The notes below the pieces were generated by a model. The model saw nothing but the letters and a program-made list of their open reading frames with translations. It made no database searches and was not told the DNA's origin. Positions 33,591-42,300 of a DNA stretch of 64,000 nucleotides are shown piece by piece. The position numbers and the translations under genes were made by a program. The stretch comes from an uncultured Christensenella sp. (GTDB taxonomy: Bacteria > Bacillota > Clostridia > Christensenellales > Pumilibacteraceae). The stretch covers positions 1 to 64,000 of the forward strand of contig CAJUGC010000004.1 of assembly GCA_910585955.1 (NCBI GenBank), in the 5' to 3' direction. Numbering within the stretch: the stretch's first letter is position 1; the number at the start of each line of letters is the position of its first letter.

Positions 33591-34123
33591 GCAAACGCCC
33601 CCAAAAGAAGCTCGAGCACCGCAAGCACGCCGTATACTACCGCAAACGCGCTTCCCAGCAGATATATCATCGACGCATAACGCGTTTTGTCCACATGGTT
33701 TTTCAAGGCATACCACATAAAGAGCGCAAAAAACGGTAACGGAACGAGCGTATCGACGAGAATGGACGCAAACGTCAATCCGAGCGGATAAAACAGAAAT
33801 ATAAGCTTGATCGAACCCATTACGACTGTAGCGGGCAGATAGAAAAATCTCAGCTCGTAGCGCATATCCTCAGTGGCAAGCACTCCCCTCGTGCGAACAA
33901 GCTTGAAGATAAACGAGCTTAACAGCTCGTAAATGAGCGTAGGTACTATTCCCGCCGCAAGAAAAGCCACGACGTCGTTGTTTATTGCGACCGGCAAACC
34001 GTAATTCACGGACAAAAGCGCTATCGTTCCGCGCATGGGAACATAGTATGCAAAAGCAAATCCGACGTAAAGCGCCGCAATGACGATCCATTTGTTGAGT
34101 TTTTTCTCTTTTATAAAGTTCAC
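33587..34123 (-). CDS. Unknown multi-pass membrane protein
   Basis: 178 residues, not recognised. About five hydrophobic segments (IVIAALYVGFAFAYYV, VVAFLAAGIVPTLIYELL, LPATVVMGSIKLIFLF, FASILVDTLVPLPFFALFMWY, SMIYLLGSAFAVVYGVLAVL). GTG start with GGAGGCAC ahead. Its stop overlaps the M28-like gene start, and holA lies 22 bases upstream, so the three may be co-transcribed. Confidence 0.75.
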   Translation of the reverse strand: MNFIKEKKLNKWIVIAALYVGFAFAYYVPMRGTIALLSVNYGLPVAINNDVVAFLAAGIVPTLIYELLSSFIFKLVRTRGVLATEDMRYELRFFYLPATVVMGSIKLIFLFYPLGLTFASILVDTLVPLPFFALFMWYALKNHVDKTRYASMIYLLGSAFAVVYGVLAVLELLLGAFA

Positions 34124-34145
34124 CGTGCCTCCGATCCAATGCGCC

Positions 34146-35111
34146 TTACGCCGTTGCGGCGCACAGCATTTCGGCTATAAACGAGTCGAGCGCGAGCCTG
34201 TCGTTTATCTCTCCCGATTTGAACGCAAAATCTATTGCCGACAGCTTATCCACCGTCCTTTTCAGCTTTACGGGCGTGTACATTTTCGCCTGACGCATTG
34301 CCATTTCCATTGCGTAAGGCTTTACGCGCAAAAAACGAGCGAGCGTGTCTCTGTCGAACTTACCCGTCGCCGCATATAACAGCCGCCGAAAATGCGAATA
34401 CAGCGCTCCGATCACGACTACGGGCGGAGTGGAAACCATAAGGCTTTCATATATAAGATAGGTTCTGTCCGTATTCTTTTTTGCGAGAGCGTCGGACAGT
34501 TCGTATATTTTGAAGTCTCCGTCCGGCGTAACGAACTCGCGTACCCTTTCTTCGTCTATCATGCCCTCGCCGGTCTCGGCAAGCTTGTCGAGCTCGACGT
34601 CTATACGCGTCAGATTGCCGAGGCAATAGTCTGTCAAAAGCTCGGCAGCCGAAGAGGAGATCCTTATGCCGCGCGACGTCGCGTTCGAGGCTATCCACTT
34701 TATGACCATGGACTTGTCGAGCCGTTTGCAATCGACGAACTCCGCGCAATCCGCGCACGCCGCAGCCGCCGTAGGCGCTCCCGTCAAGATAAAAGCTACG
34801 ATAGCGGCGGGATTGGGATATTTGCGCAAGTGTTCCGAAAAGCGTTTAATCTCGCTTGCGGGACGGTTTTCCGCGTTTATTATCATGAGCCTGTACTTGC
34901 TCATCATAGGCAGTTGGCTGTATGCCGCCGTCATTGTCTCCATTGCGGCGTTATCGTCGTATGTCGATATATTCAACTCCGGCAGATCTATCTGCTTTTT
35001 GAGCATAGCCAGAGCGCTTTTTACGAGAAATTCGTCGTCGCCCGTAAACGCGTACGCCGAGGCAAACTCTCCCGACGAAACGTGCTTTTTAAAATCGACA
35101 AACTTAATCAT
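34146..35111 (-). CDS. holA: DNA polymerase III delta subunit
   Basis: Clamp-loader subunit that opens the sliding clamp. 321 residues: an AAA+-like N-terminal part (YAFTGDDEFLVKSALAML), 'LMIINAENRP', a middle TDYCLGNLTRIDVELDKLA signature, and the C-terminal collar domain ending in LALDSFIAEMLCA. The ATG at 35111 is the only sensible start, since the in-frame ATG at 35129 lies within the promoter -10/spacer. No Shine-Dalgarno precedes it. Confidence 0.9.
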   Translation of the reverse strand: MIKFVDFKKHVSSGEFASAYAFTGDDEFLVKSALAMLKKQIDLPELNISTYDDNAAMETMTAAYSQLPMMSKYRLMIINAENRPASEIKRFSEHLRKYPNPAAIVAFILTGAPTAAAACADCAEFVDCKRLDKSMVIKWIASNATSRGIRISSSAAELLTDYCLGNLTRIDVELDKLAETGEGMIDEERVREFVTPDGDFKIYELSDALAKKNTDRTYLIYESLMVSTPPVVVIGALYSHFRRLLYAATGKFDRDTLARFLRVKPYAMEMAMRQAKMYTPVKLKRTVDKLSAIDFAFKSGEINDRLALDSFIAEMLCAATA

Positions 35112-35117
35112 AACTAT

Positions 35118-35146
35118 ATTGTAATACATTTTCCGCGATTTTGCAA
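35118..35146 (-). promoter_or_regulatory. Promoter of holA (leaderless geometry)
   Basis: Minus strand -35 TTGCAA (35146-35141), 17-base spacer, -10 TACAAT (35123-35118), then six bases (ATAGTT) and the ATG. Confidence 0.7.
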
Positions 35147-35210
35147 TCGTTTTGCATTAAATCGGAAAAAGTGTGCAAACGGTGAAAAGACGCAATGCGT
35201 AGTAAAAGCT

Positions 35211-35672
35211 TTACAACAAGTTCGGGAGGGTGGGATGCGTGTCGTCTTTCAGCCCGCGAAAATATGTTACGAGAGCTTCCGCCGTGACGGTGAGATCTTC
35301 CCACTGCTCGGTTCGGCTCTGCTGTTTCAAAGAAAACAGACGTTCCTCGACGGATTTTACTACGGTGTGATTTATGACCGCCTGCAAAAAGAAACGGTGT
35401 TTTTCCCAATACTCGGTAAGCTCGTCTATTTTTTTGCCCGTCTCGTTTGCAAACGCTTCGAGCACGGCTTTCGCCCCGTCGTCCTCTCCCGCGTTTTCCA
35501 TAAGGCTCAACTCGTTTTCCTTTTTATTTTCTACGCAAACCATGCCGAGACGGGACACATCGGCGGAGATCTCTTCGAGGCGGGAAAACCAATTTGTCGT
35601 GAGCACGATCTCGGCTATAGCCACGCCAGTCATCAAAAGAAAGACCGCGAGCGCGATAATAAGTTTCTTCAT
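35211..35672 (-). CDS. DUF4363 family membrane protein
   Basis: 153 residues. One N-terminal membrane helix (KKLIIALAVFLLMTGVAIAEI), then an extracytoplasmic helical domain (RLEEISADVSRL, KIDELTEYWEKHRFFLQ) typical of DUF4363. The ATG at 35672 overlaps the yetF stop (TAATG), chosen over an upstream ATG inside yetF. DUF4363 and YetF/DUF421 genes are commonly paired; the function of the pair is unknown. Confidence 0.82.
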   Translation of the reverse strand: MKKLIIALAVFLLMTGVAIAEIVLTTNWFSRLEEISADVSRLGMVCVENKKENELSLMENAGEDDGAKAVLEAFANETGKKIDELTEYWEKHRFFLQAVINHTVVKSVEERLFSLKQQSRTEQWEDLTVTAEALVTYFRGLKDDTHPTLPNLL

Positions 35673-36367
35673 TACCAATTTCCCCCTCCGCTTATATTCA
35701 CGTTCGCAGTAAAGCAAGGCGCGTTTTTCGGCGATACATACAGCGTACCGTCCTGCCGAATATCCGCATACAACACGTCGTTTACATCCCCCACCTTATG
35801 CTTATTAAGCTCTTTCGTGACCTGCGGCTTCGTAATACCCGCAACGGTCATGCTGTCGTCGTCCCACTTCCCATCCACAAGCAGAGCAAGCGGCAACAGC
35901 GCGGGAGTCGGTTTTGTCGGATCGGACGGCTTTTCTATGACGCAAAGTTTACCGTTCGTCTCGAATATAGCGTACTCTATATCTTTCAGATCCGAGTAAC
36001 CGCTCGAACGCACTGCCTCGATAAGATCGTTTACGTTTATGTTCATCTTCCTGAGATTCTTATAGTTTATGCCGTCCTTGTCGATCGCTATCATGCTCGA
36101 ACCGGACAACAGCTTTCGCACAGTCATACTTTTTCGGGATACGAACGAGAACACTATATGCAAAAACGCAAGCGTCACTATAGGTATGACGCCGCTGTAG
36201 AACGGGATATAGGGGTCGTTCATGGGTATACAGGCGACCTCCGCGATTATGAGCGTGATCACGAGCTCGAGCGGCTGCATTTCGCCGAGCTGGCGTTTAC
36301 CCATGAGCCGTATAAAGAAAAACACTATTACGAAAGTTATTACGGATTTAATGAGAACTATCAGCAT
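35672..36367 (-). CDS. DUF421/YetF family membrane protein
   Basis: 231 residues: three N-terminal membrane helices (including VIVFFFIRLMGKRQLGEMQPLELVITLIIAEVA), then a soluble DUF421 domain with SSMIAIDKDGINYKNLRK and GYSDLKDIEYAIFETNGKL. The RLMGKRQLGEM loop is a family hallmark. Family members affect spore or envelope traits in Bacillus, with no known biochemical activity. It is coupled to the DUF4363 gene. Confidence 0.88.
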   Translation of the reverse strand: MLIVLIKSVITFVIVFFFIRLMGKRQLGEMQPLELVITLIIAEVACIPMNDPYIPFYSGVIPIVTLAFLHIVFSFVSRKSMTVRKLLSGSSMIAIDKDGINYKNLRKMNINVNDLIEAVRSSGYSDLKDIEYAIFETNGKLCVIEKPSDPTKPTPALLPLALLVDGKWDDDSMTVAGITKPQVTKELNKHKVGDVNDVLYADIRQDGTLYVSPKNAPCFTANVNISGGGNW

Positions 36368-36407
36368 ATCCGTAGTATTCTTTTTAAATTATGTTTTTAT
36401 GAAATTT

Positions 36408-37085
36408 TCAAAAATCGTCGCTTCCGAGCGCCGCAATCAAAGCGTCGGTGAAAATCTTGCAGACCTTCGGCGCAAAAGCATTGAAATCCGCCATACTGTC
36501 GCCGTTGTCGGAAACAGCGCGAAGTATTGCAAACGGCACGCCTGCTTTCGTACACACCTGCGCCACAGAGCCGCTTTCCATTTCCACGCCGCCCGCCCCG
36601 AAGTCCGCGCAGATACGGCGCATTTTTTCGGCGTCTGCGACAAAAGCGTCGCCGCTTGCGATCGCAGTCGTCTCGTAATCCACGCCTGCCTTTTCGAGCG
36701 CGCGTGAAAGAGCTGCGGAAAGAGCTGCGTCGGCATAAAAGAACGGGCTGTCGAAGTCGCTGTTCTGCCCCAAAGGACAGCCGTCCGCCGTCATGTCGAA
36801 GTCGTACTGTACGCACTTATCCGCAACCATGACGGTGCCAACGGGAAATTTGCCTGCCGCAAGCCCCGTATTTATTACTTTGTCCGCTCCGAACACCGAG
36901 ATCGCTACAGCCGTAGCGGAAGCCGCGGCGGCTTTTCCTATGCCGCTTTTGATTATGACGACTTCCCTGTTTTCGAGCTTGCCGCTCGTGCACTGCATAC
37001 CGCAAACGAGCGACGTCTCGGAGTTTTTCGACGCTTCTTTCAAAAGTTCGACTTCTATATCCATTGCGGCGATTATTGCTATCAT
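36408..37085 (-). CDS. mtnN: MTA/SAH nucleosidase
   Basis: Cleaves 5'-methylthioadenosine and S-adenosylhomocysteine, recycling SAM by-products. 225 residues. IAIIAAMDIEVELL at the N-terminus, SGIGKAAAASATA, NTGLAAG, the catalytic-site SGDAFVADAEKM, VEMESGSVAQVC and RAVSDNGD. AGGAG precedes the ATG. Confidence 0.93.
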   Translation of the reverse strand: MIAIIAAMDIEVELLKEASKNSETSLVCGMQCTSGKLENREVVIIKSGIGKAAAASATAVAISVFGADKVINTGLAAGKFPVGTVMVADKCVQYDFDMTADGCPLGQNSDFDSPFFYADAALSAALSRALEKAGVDYETTAIASGDAFVADAEKMRRICADFGAGGVEMESGSVAQVCTKAGVPFAILRAVSDNGDSMADFNAFAPKVCKIFTDALIAALGSDDF

Positions 37086-37143
37086 TTCGAGATTCTCCTA
37101 TTCGCGTAATTTTCGGACAAAAACTTATTTTTCGGAACAACGC

Positions 37144-37704
37144 TTATGGGCGGCGTACCGACTTAAGAATTTTACGGAGCGGAAAACAGAGCGCGGTCGC
37201 CGCGGCGATCTTTATCGCGTCGCCTATTAAAAACGGAACCACGCAAGCCATTAACGCGGCGGGAAGACTTACTCCCGCCTGTATCATATACCATGCGGTG
37301 CCGCACGCATACAACGTAGCCGTACCTGCAACCATGGCTATCGGATACGCCCAAACGTGTTTTTCCGATAGGTCGACAATCAGTCCTATTATGAGCGCGC
37401 AAGGAATGTACCCTACTATATAGCCGCCCGTCGCGCCTATGATCTTATGGAAACCGCCCGAAAAGTTCGTAAACACGGGCACTCCGAAAGCTCCCAGCAG
37501 CACAAACACGACGACTGCCGCAGTGCCGTGCCACTTATTGATGAGACAAGCCGCTATGTATACGGCAAGAGACCCGAAAGACAGCGGAATCGGACCTATA
37601 TTTATAGCAAACGGCGACAGAACGCATATGATTGCCGCAAGCAGCGCAACCGTCGTAATCGTGCGAGTCGCCATGCGAGCGCGCGTTTTAGTAGCTTCTT
37701 TCAT
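37144..37704 (-). CDS. bioY: Biotin transporter BioY (ECF S component)
   Basis: 186 residues with about six hydrophobic helices. IGPIPLSFGSLAVYIAACLI, FGVPVFTNFSGGFHKIIGATGGYIVGYIPCALI and the final FLIGDAIKIAAATAL match BioY. Overlaps birA by four bases (ATGA), so it is coupled to and controlled by the BirA-regulated promoter upstream. No biotin synthesis genes are in the window, consistent with salvage. Confidence 0.93.
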   Translation of the reverse strand: MKEATKTRARMATRTITTVALLAAIICVLSPFAINIGPIPLSFGSLAVYIAACLINKWHGTAAVVVFVLLGAFGVPVFTNFSGGFHKIIGATGGYIVGYIPCALIIGLIVDLSEKHVWAYPIAMVAGTATLYACGTAWYMIQAGVSLPAALMACVVPFLIGDAIKIAAATALCFPLRKILKSVRRP

Positions 37705-38633
37705 AATTTAAGAGACACCTCCCCTGCCGAAAATTTTACCGTTTCACCCTCTTTGTTCAATATCAGCGAGCAATCGTCGTCGATCGCGACGGCTTCCGCG
37801 CAAAACTTGTCGTTCACTTTCACCGTCCGTCCCAAGACGCAGGAGCGCGACCTGTACTCGTCCAAGAAATCGCCCTTTTTTATATGCTCGTCCATTTCGG
37901 AAAGACCGTCGAGAATTGCCGCGGCAAGTTCGTTTCGGTCAATTTTCCTGCCGCTCTCCGTTTCCACGCTTGTAGCAATACCCTCAAGCTGTTTCGGAAA
38001 CGCGCCGCAGAGGACGTTCACGCCTATGCCGACGACCGCATATTCGGGCGTACCGCTCTCGAGCGACACCGCGCTCTCCGTAAGTATGCCGCAAATCTTT
38101 TTTCCGTTCATATAAAGATCGTTCACCCATTTTATAAAAACTTTTTCTCCGCAAAGCTTTTCTACCGCCCGAGCCGTAACAACTCCTGCATAAGCAGTTA
38201 TTTTGCCGCAGTCGTCAAGCGTGAGCGCTGGACGAACGACAGCCGACATATACAGCCCCGCTCCGACAGGCGAAGCGAAACTGCGCGAAAGTCTCCCCCT
38301 GCCCGCAGATTGGCTGTCGGCTATGACGACGTATTTTTTTAATTTCGTCGCCGCCTTCGACTTCGCAACGTCGTTTGTGGACGTAACCGAAGCCAATGTT
38401 TCTATTTCCCATTCGCTTTTTAGAAAACGCTTTATTTTTGCCGCTCCGATCATATTGTCCGGCTCGAGCCTGTATCCGCTCCCCGTGACTGCCGTTATAT
38501 TGTGCCCATCTTTGCGCAACGCTTCTATGCACTTCCAAACCGCGGCTCGGCTGACCCCGAGCGTTTCCGCGATCTTGCCGCCGCTTCTTTCGCCGCCGAC
38601 AAGCATTTCGAATATTTGTTCTTTCAGCTCCAT
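37701..38633 (-). CDS. birA: Bifunctional biotin ligase/repressor BirA
   Basis: 310 residues. The N-terminal winged helix (IAETLGVSRAAVWKCIEALRKDGH) binds DNA. The catalytic domain has SQSAGRGRLSRSF, the biotin-binding GRGR loop, FIKWVNDLYMNGKKICGIL, and a small C-terminal SH3-like domain. It activates biotin and represses its own operon. The ATG falls six bases after the -10 box, with no Shine-Dalgarno, so its mRNA is probably leaderless. Confidence 0.95.
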   Translation of the reverse strand: MELKEQIFEMLVGGERSGGKIAETLGVSRAAVWKCIEALRKDGHNITAVTGSGYRLEPDNMIGAAKIKRFLKSEWEIETLASVTSTNDVAKSKAATKLKKYVVIADSQSAGRGRLSRSFASPVGAGLYMSAVVRPALTLDDCGKITAYAGVVTARAVEKLCGEKVFIKWVNDLYMNGKKICGILTESAVSLESGTPEYAVVGIGVNVLCGAFPKQLEGIATSVETESGRKIDRNELAAAILDGLSEMDEHIKKGDFLDEYRSRSCVLGRTVKVNDKFCAEAVAIDDDCSLILNKEGETVKFSAGEVSLKL

Positions 38634-38639
38634 GCGTGT

Positions 38640-38694
38640 ATTCTACAATATAAAAAGAAAATTGTCAACTGAATTTAATTAAATAGTTGACAAT
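38640..38694 (-). promoter_or_regulatory. birA-bioY promoter with overlapping BirA operator
   Basis: Minus strand -35 TTGACA (38668-38663), 17-base spacer, -10 TAGAAT (38645-38640). The inverted repeat ATTGTCAAC (38661-38669)/GTTGACAAT (38686-38694) with a 16-base spacer matches the BirA operator plan, and one half covers the -35, as expected for autorepression. Confidence 0.85.
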
Positions 38695-38770
38695 CGAATC
38701 GTTGAATTTTAACTTTCAAACGCCGCTTACTCCGACAAGCAGTAAACACGTCGAAATTTCGGAGGACATT

Positions 38771-39307
38771 TTATAAGATAGGAATGGTCGCAAGGAAAAC
38801 GATGTCGTCACGATCCGCCGCGCCGCCTTCGGCAAGCACGCAGGCTTTTTGCACAACCGTGCCGCCCGCCGCGCTTACGAGCGCGCAAAGAGCGGAAAGC
38901 GAACCGCCCGTAGAAATGACGTCGTCTACAACGGCGACGCGTTTCCCTTTCAAAAGAGCCGCGTCGTGAGCGGACAAATAAAGCGTTTGTTCCCCGTCGG
39001 TAGTGATGGATCGCGCAGTCGCCGAAATACCGTTCTGCATATAGAGCTTCTTCGATTTACGGGCAACTGCGTAAAAATCGCAACCGAGAATACGGGCGAG
39101 ACAATGCGTGAGTTGCAGTCCCTTACTCTCCGCCGTAATAAGCACGTCGAAGCTTTTTCCGTCAAGTATTTCGGCAAGCTTTTCGGCGCAGTGCTCGGTA
39201 AGGCGCACGTTACCGTGCAAGTTGAAAAACGCGATCCTCGCGCCCGACGGCAGACGAAGAACGGGAAGTTCCTCTCGTCTGCCGCAGATGTCTACCGTAT
39301 AGGTCAT
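38771..39307 (-). CDS. Purine phosphoribosyltransferase-like protein
   Basis: 178 residues of the type I PRTase fold. The PRPP-binding motif is VAVVDDVISTGGS near residue 123, and an earlier ITAESKGLQLTHCLARIL segment matches the Apt/Xpt group. It probably salvages a purine base, but the base (adenine, xanthine or other) is not certain. AAAGGAAA precedes the ATG. It lies 48 bases after the giant surface-protein gene with no terminator between, so some read-through is likely. Confidence 0.8.
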   Translation of the reverse strand: MTYTVDICGRREELPVLRLPSGARIAFFNLHGNVRLTEHCAEKLAEILDGKSFDVLITAESKGLQLTHCLARILGCDFYAVARKSKKLYMQNGISATARSITTDGEQTLYLSAHDAALLKGKRVAVVDDVISTGGSLSALCALVSAAGGTVVQKACVLAEGGAADRDDIVFLATIPIL

Positions 39308-39355
39308 AATGTTTTTCCTTTACTCATGGATTATCGAAAAAACGGTAAAACGAAG

Positions 39356-42300
39356 TCAGATCGAAGCGGCGGGAACGGTTATTTCGAGATACTGCGAGAA
39401 AGACAGAACGTCGCCGCCTGCGGCGGGAACGACGGTTGCCGTCACTTTTACATAAACAACCACATCGTCGGACTGCGGCACTGCCGTGAAAGCAGCTTTC
39501 GAGTCGTCGATCGAATCCGCCGTTATGCCGTTATTCGCCGCGTCCGTATAACCGCTTATCGCCTCGCTTCCCGCAATAACGGTGTAGGAATATGTCACGG
39601 TTGCGTCGTCGGGGCAATTTTTAAGCTCGTTCGTTATCGTATACTCGTTTGCCGAAGAGCCTGTGCCGACAGCAAACGACGATACAAATTCGGGTGCGGG
39701 AATCTCGGGCGTAACCACGATCGCCGTTACCTTTACAGGCTCGAGCACTTGTTTGAGAACGACGGGATCTTTTCCGCTTTCCGTAATAGTGGCAGTGACC
39801 TCTATAACTATTTCCGCATCGTAATCGAGATGTTTGACACTGAAATCGGTCGCATTATTTTCAAGCGTTCCGTCTATTGCCGCGCTTCCCGCAAGCACTC
39901 TGTACGAGTATTCTACGGTTGCGCCGTCGGGAAGGTTTGCGACTTCGTTTGTAATATTGTATTTATCCGGCACCGCACCGTCTTTAGATACGGACGAAGT
40001 AAACTCCGGCAGAACTGCGGCGACGAAGATCGGACCTACGGTAGACTTATGGGTCTCCGTCTTAAAGGCGTTTATCTTAACGGTCGCAGTCACCTCTATT
40101 ACCACATAGACGTCCTTATCGAGAGGATCGACGGTAAACGTCGCCCTATCCCCGTTTACGACTATGCCGTGGTCGGAAATCGCTTCGCTTCCGGATACCA
40201 CCTTATATTCGTACTTTGTCGCGTCGCCTTTGGAAACCGTATTGCTGATCGTATAATTGTTGCCCGTATTGCTTAAGGTGGACGTAAGCACCTGCGACGA
40301 CACCTTTGCGGAAACGGTTATCGGGTCGAGAACGACTTTCATCGTTTCCGTGCCGTAGGAGGTCGCGACGGTCGCCGTCACTTCTATGACTACCGTAGTA
40401 ACCTCGTCGCACTCTTGTACGGTGAAGCTCGTATCGGCAGACGCAATCGAGCCGCCTACCACCGCTTCGCTTCCCGATATTATCCTATAGCTATATGTCG
40501 CCGTACCGTTTTCGACATTGTTGACGATGTGATACAGCTTATCGTTCGTTCCGTCTTGCGACGCAACGGACGTAAACGTTGGAGCGGGAGCGGCGGAAAC
40601 GCGTATGGCCTCGAGTCTGTATTTGAGCGTAGTATTTCCGTCTGCGCCGGAAAATACCGCCGTAACTTCTATCACTATATCGACGTCGATCTTAAGATGC
40701 TTGACGGTAAACTCGGCTTTATCCGTATCGATTGCCGTAATGCCGTTGCTTGTTTCGCCGCTGCCGACTATCGCTTCCGCACCCGAGAGCACGCTGTACG
40801 AGTACTCCGCAACGCCGCCCGTAACGGTGTTCGTTATCGTATACTTATTGTTATCGAGGTTATCTCTCGTCAATTCCGAAGTAAACGTAGGAGTTTCGGG
40901 AGCTTCGTAGACGGTGACGGCGATAGAACCGAACTCGTATATGTGGCCGCATATCTCGACCTTCATTACGACGGTATCGCTTGCCGCTTCGCGCGCCGTA
41001 TAAGCGTAGACAAGCTTAGTCGCGTTGTCCTCGAGCTTTTTCGTCGCAAGGCAAGCGCCGTGCGCCGCATCCATGCGAACGTCGGTGATACCGCTGTCGG
41101 GCATACCGAATTCTTCTATCGTATAAGTTACCGCAAAACTCTCGCCGACACGAAGAGACTTTTCGCTTTCGTAACCTTCGCTCGTAACTTCCACTTTTCG
41201 GGGAGCTATTTCCACCGTGATATAGCCGACGTAAGTGCCGGAATTACCCGAAGCCCTTACCTTGACTTTTACAGAGATATTGTCTGGAACCGTATCGCCG
41301 AAATACCTGTGAGTACCGAGATCGACGGACAATTTACTGCTGTCGTCGCTGTTTATCAACAGATCTGCGTCGTCGGTTTCAAGTGCGGCAACCGGTCCCG
41401 TCACGCTTTCGCCTGTGCTCAATTCTATATTCGCCGAGCTTATTTCGAGCACGTTTCCGTCGGCTGTTACCGTAGGAGCGGCGCCTTTCGCCTTTATTCC
41501 GAGCACTCTTACCGTATATCCGCCGGAAAGCGTAAGATCGTTTACCGAGAACACGCCCGCCGTGACGCTTGCCGTGACGCTTACGCCGCCCGTCACTGTT
41601 CCGCCTTCGCCCACCTCAGAGACAAACGTCTCGCCGTTTACGAAGCCGAGGTCGGAAGAACCAACCGAATAAGCGACAGACGTAACAGCGGTCTTTGCAC
41701 CGTCGATAACAACATAAGGCTTGGCAAACGAAGCGCTTTCGCCCGCAGTGACCTTATAATCGGAGTTGTCGGATCTCAACGCCGTAGGCACCGTATAAAC
41801 CGTAATATAGCTTTCCTTTACATAAGCGCCGCCGCCGAGTTCGCTTTTTCTCGCAAACGTCGCCTTGACTTTTACGGTCACTGTGCCGCCGTCGCCGCTT
41901 GCGAAGGAAGCCGTAACGAGTCCGCTCGTCGCATTAACGCTTGCATAAGTTCCGCCCGACGTTATTTCGTAGCTTACGGACACACTCTCGTCCCCGCTGC
42001 CTTTTTCCGCGTTTGCATCGATATTGTAGGTGTTTTTGCCCGTTTCGTTTTTGAGAACGACTGCCGAGGACGGCTGATCAAGAGTGAACGTGCCCTCCGT
42101 CGCACCCGCAACGGCTATGTCCGTATATTTTTCGAGTACCGTGCCTTTATGGTAACCGCTCGTCACGGTAAGCGTCACGCAGATACGAGCCGCGCCGCCG
42201 CCGTAAGTCCATTTCGCGGCTACGGGCATTTCTTTATCCGCACCCAATGCGCCGAGCGTAACGAGATCGCTTCCCGAGACGACAGCGTATTCTATCTCGT

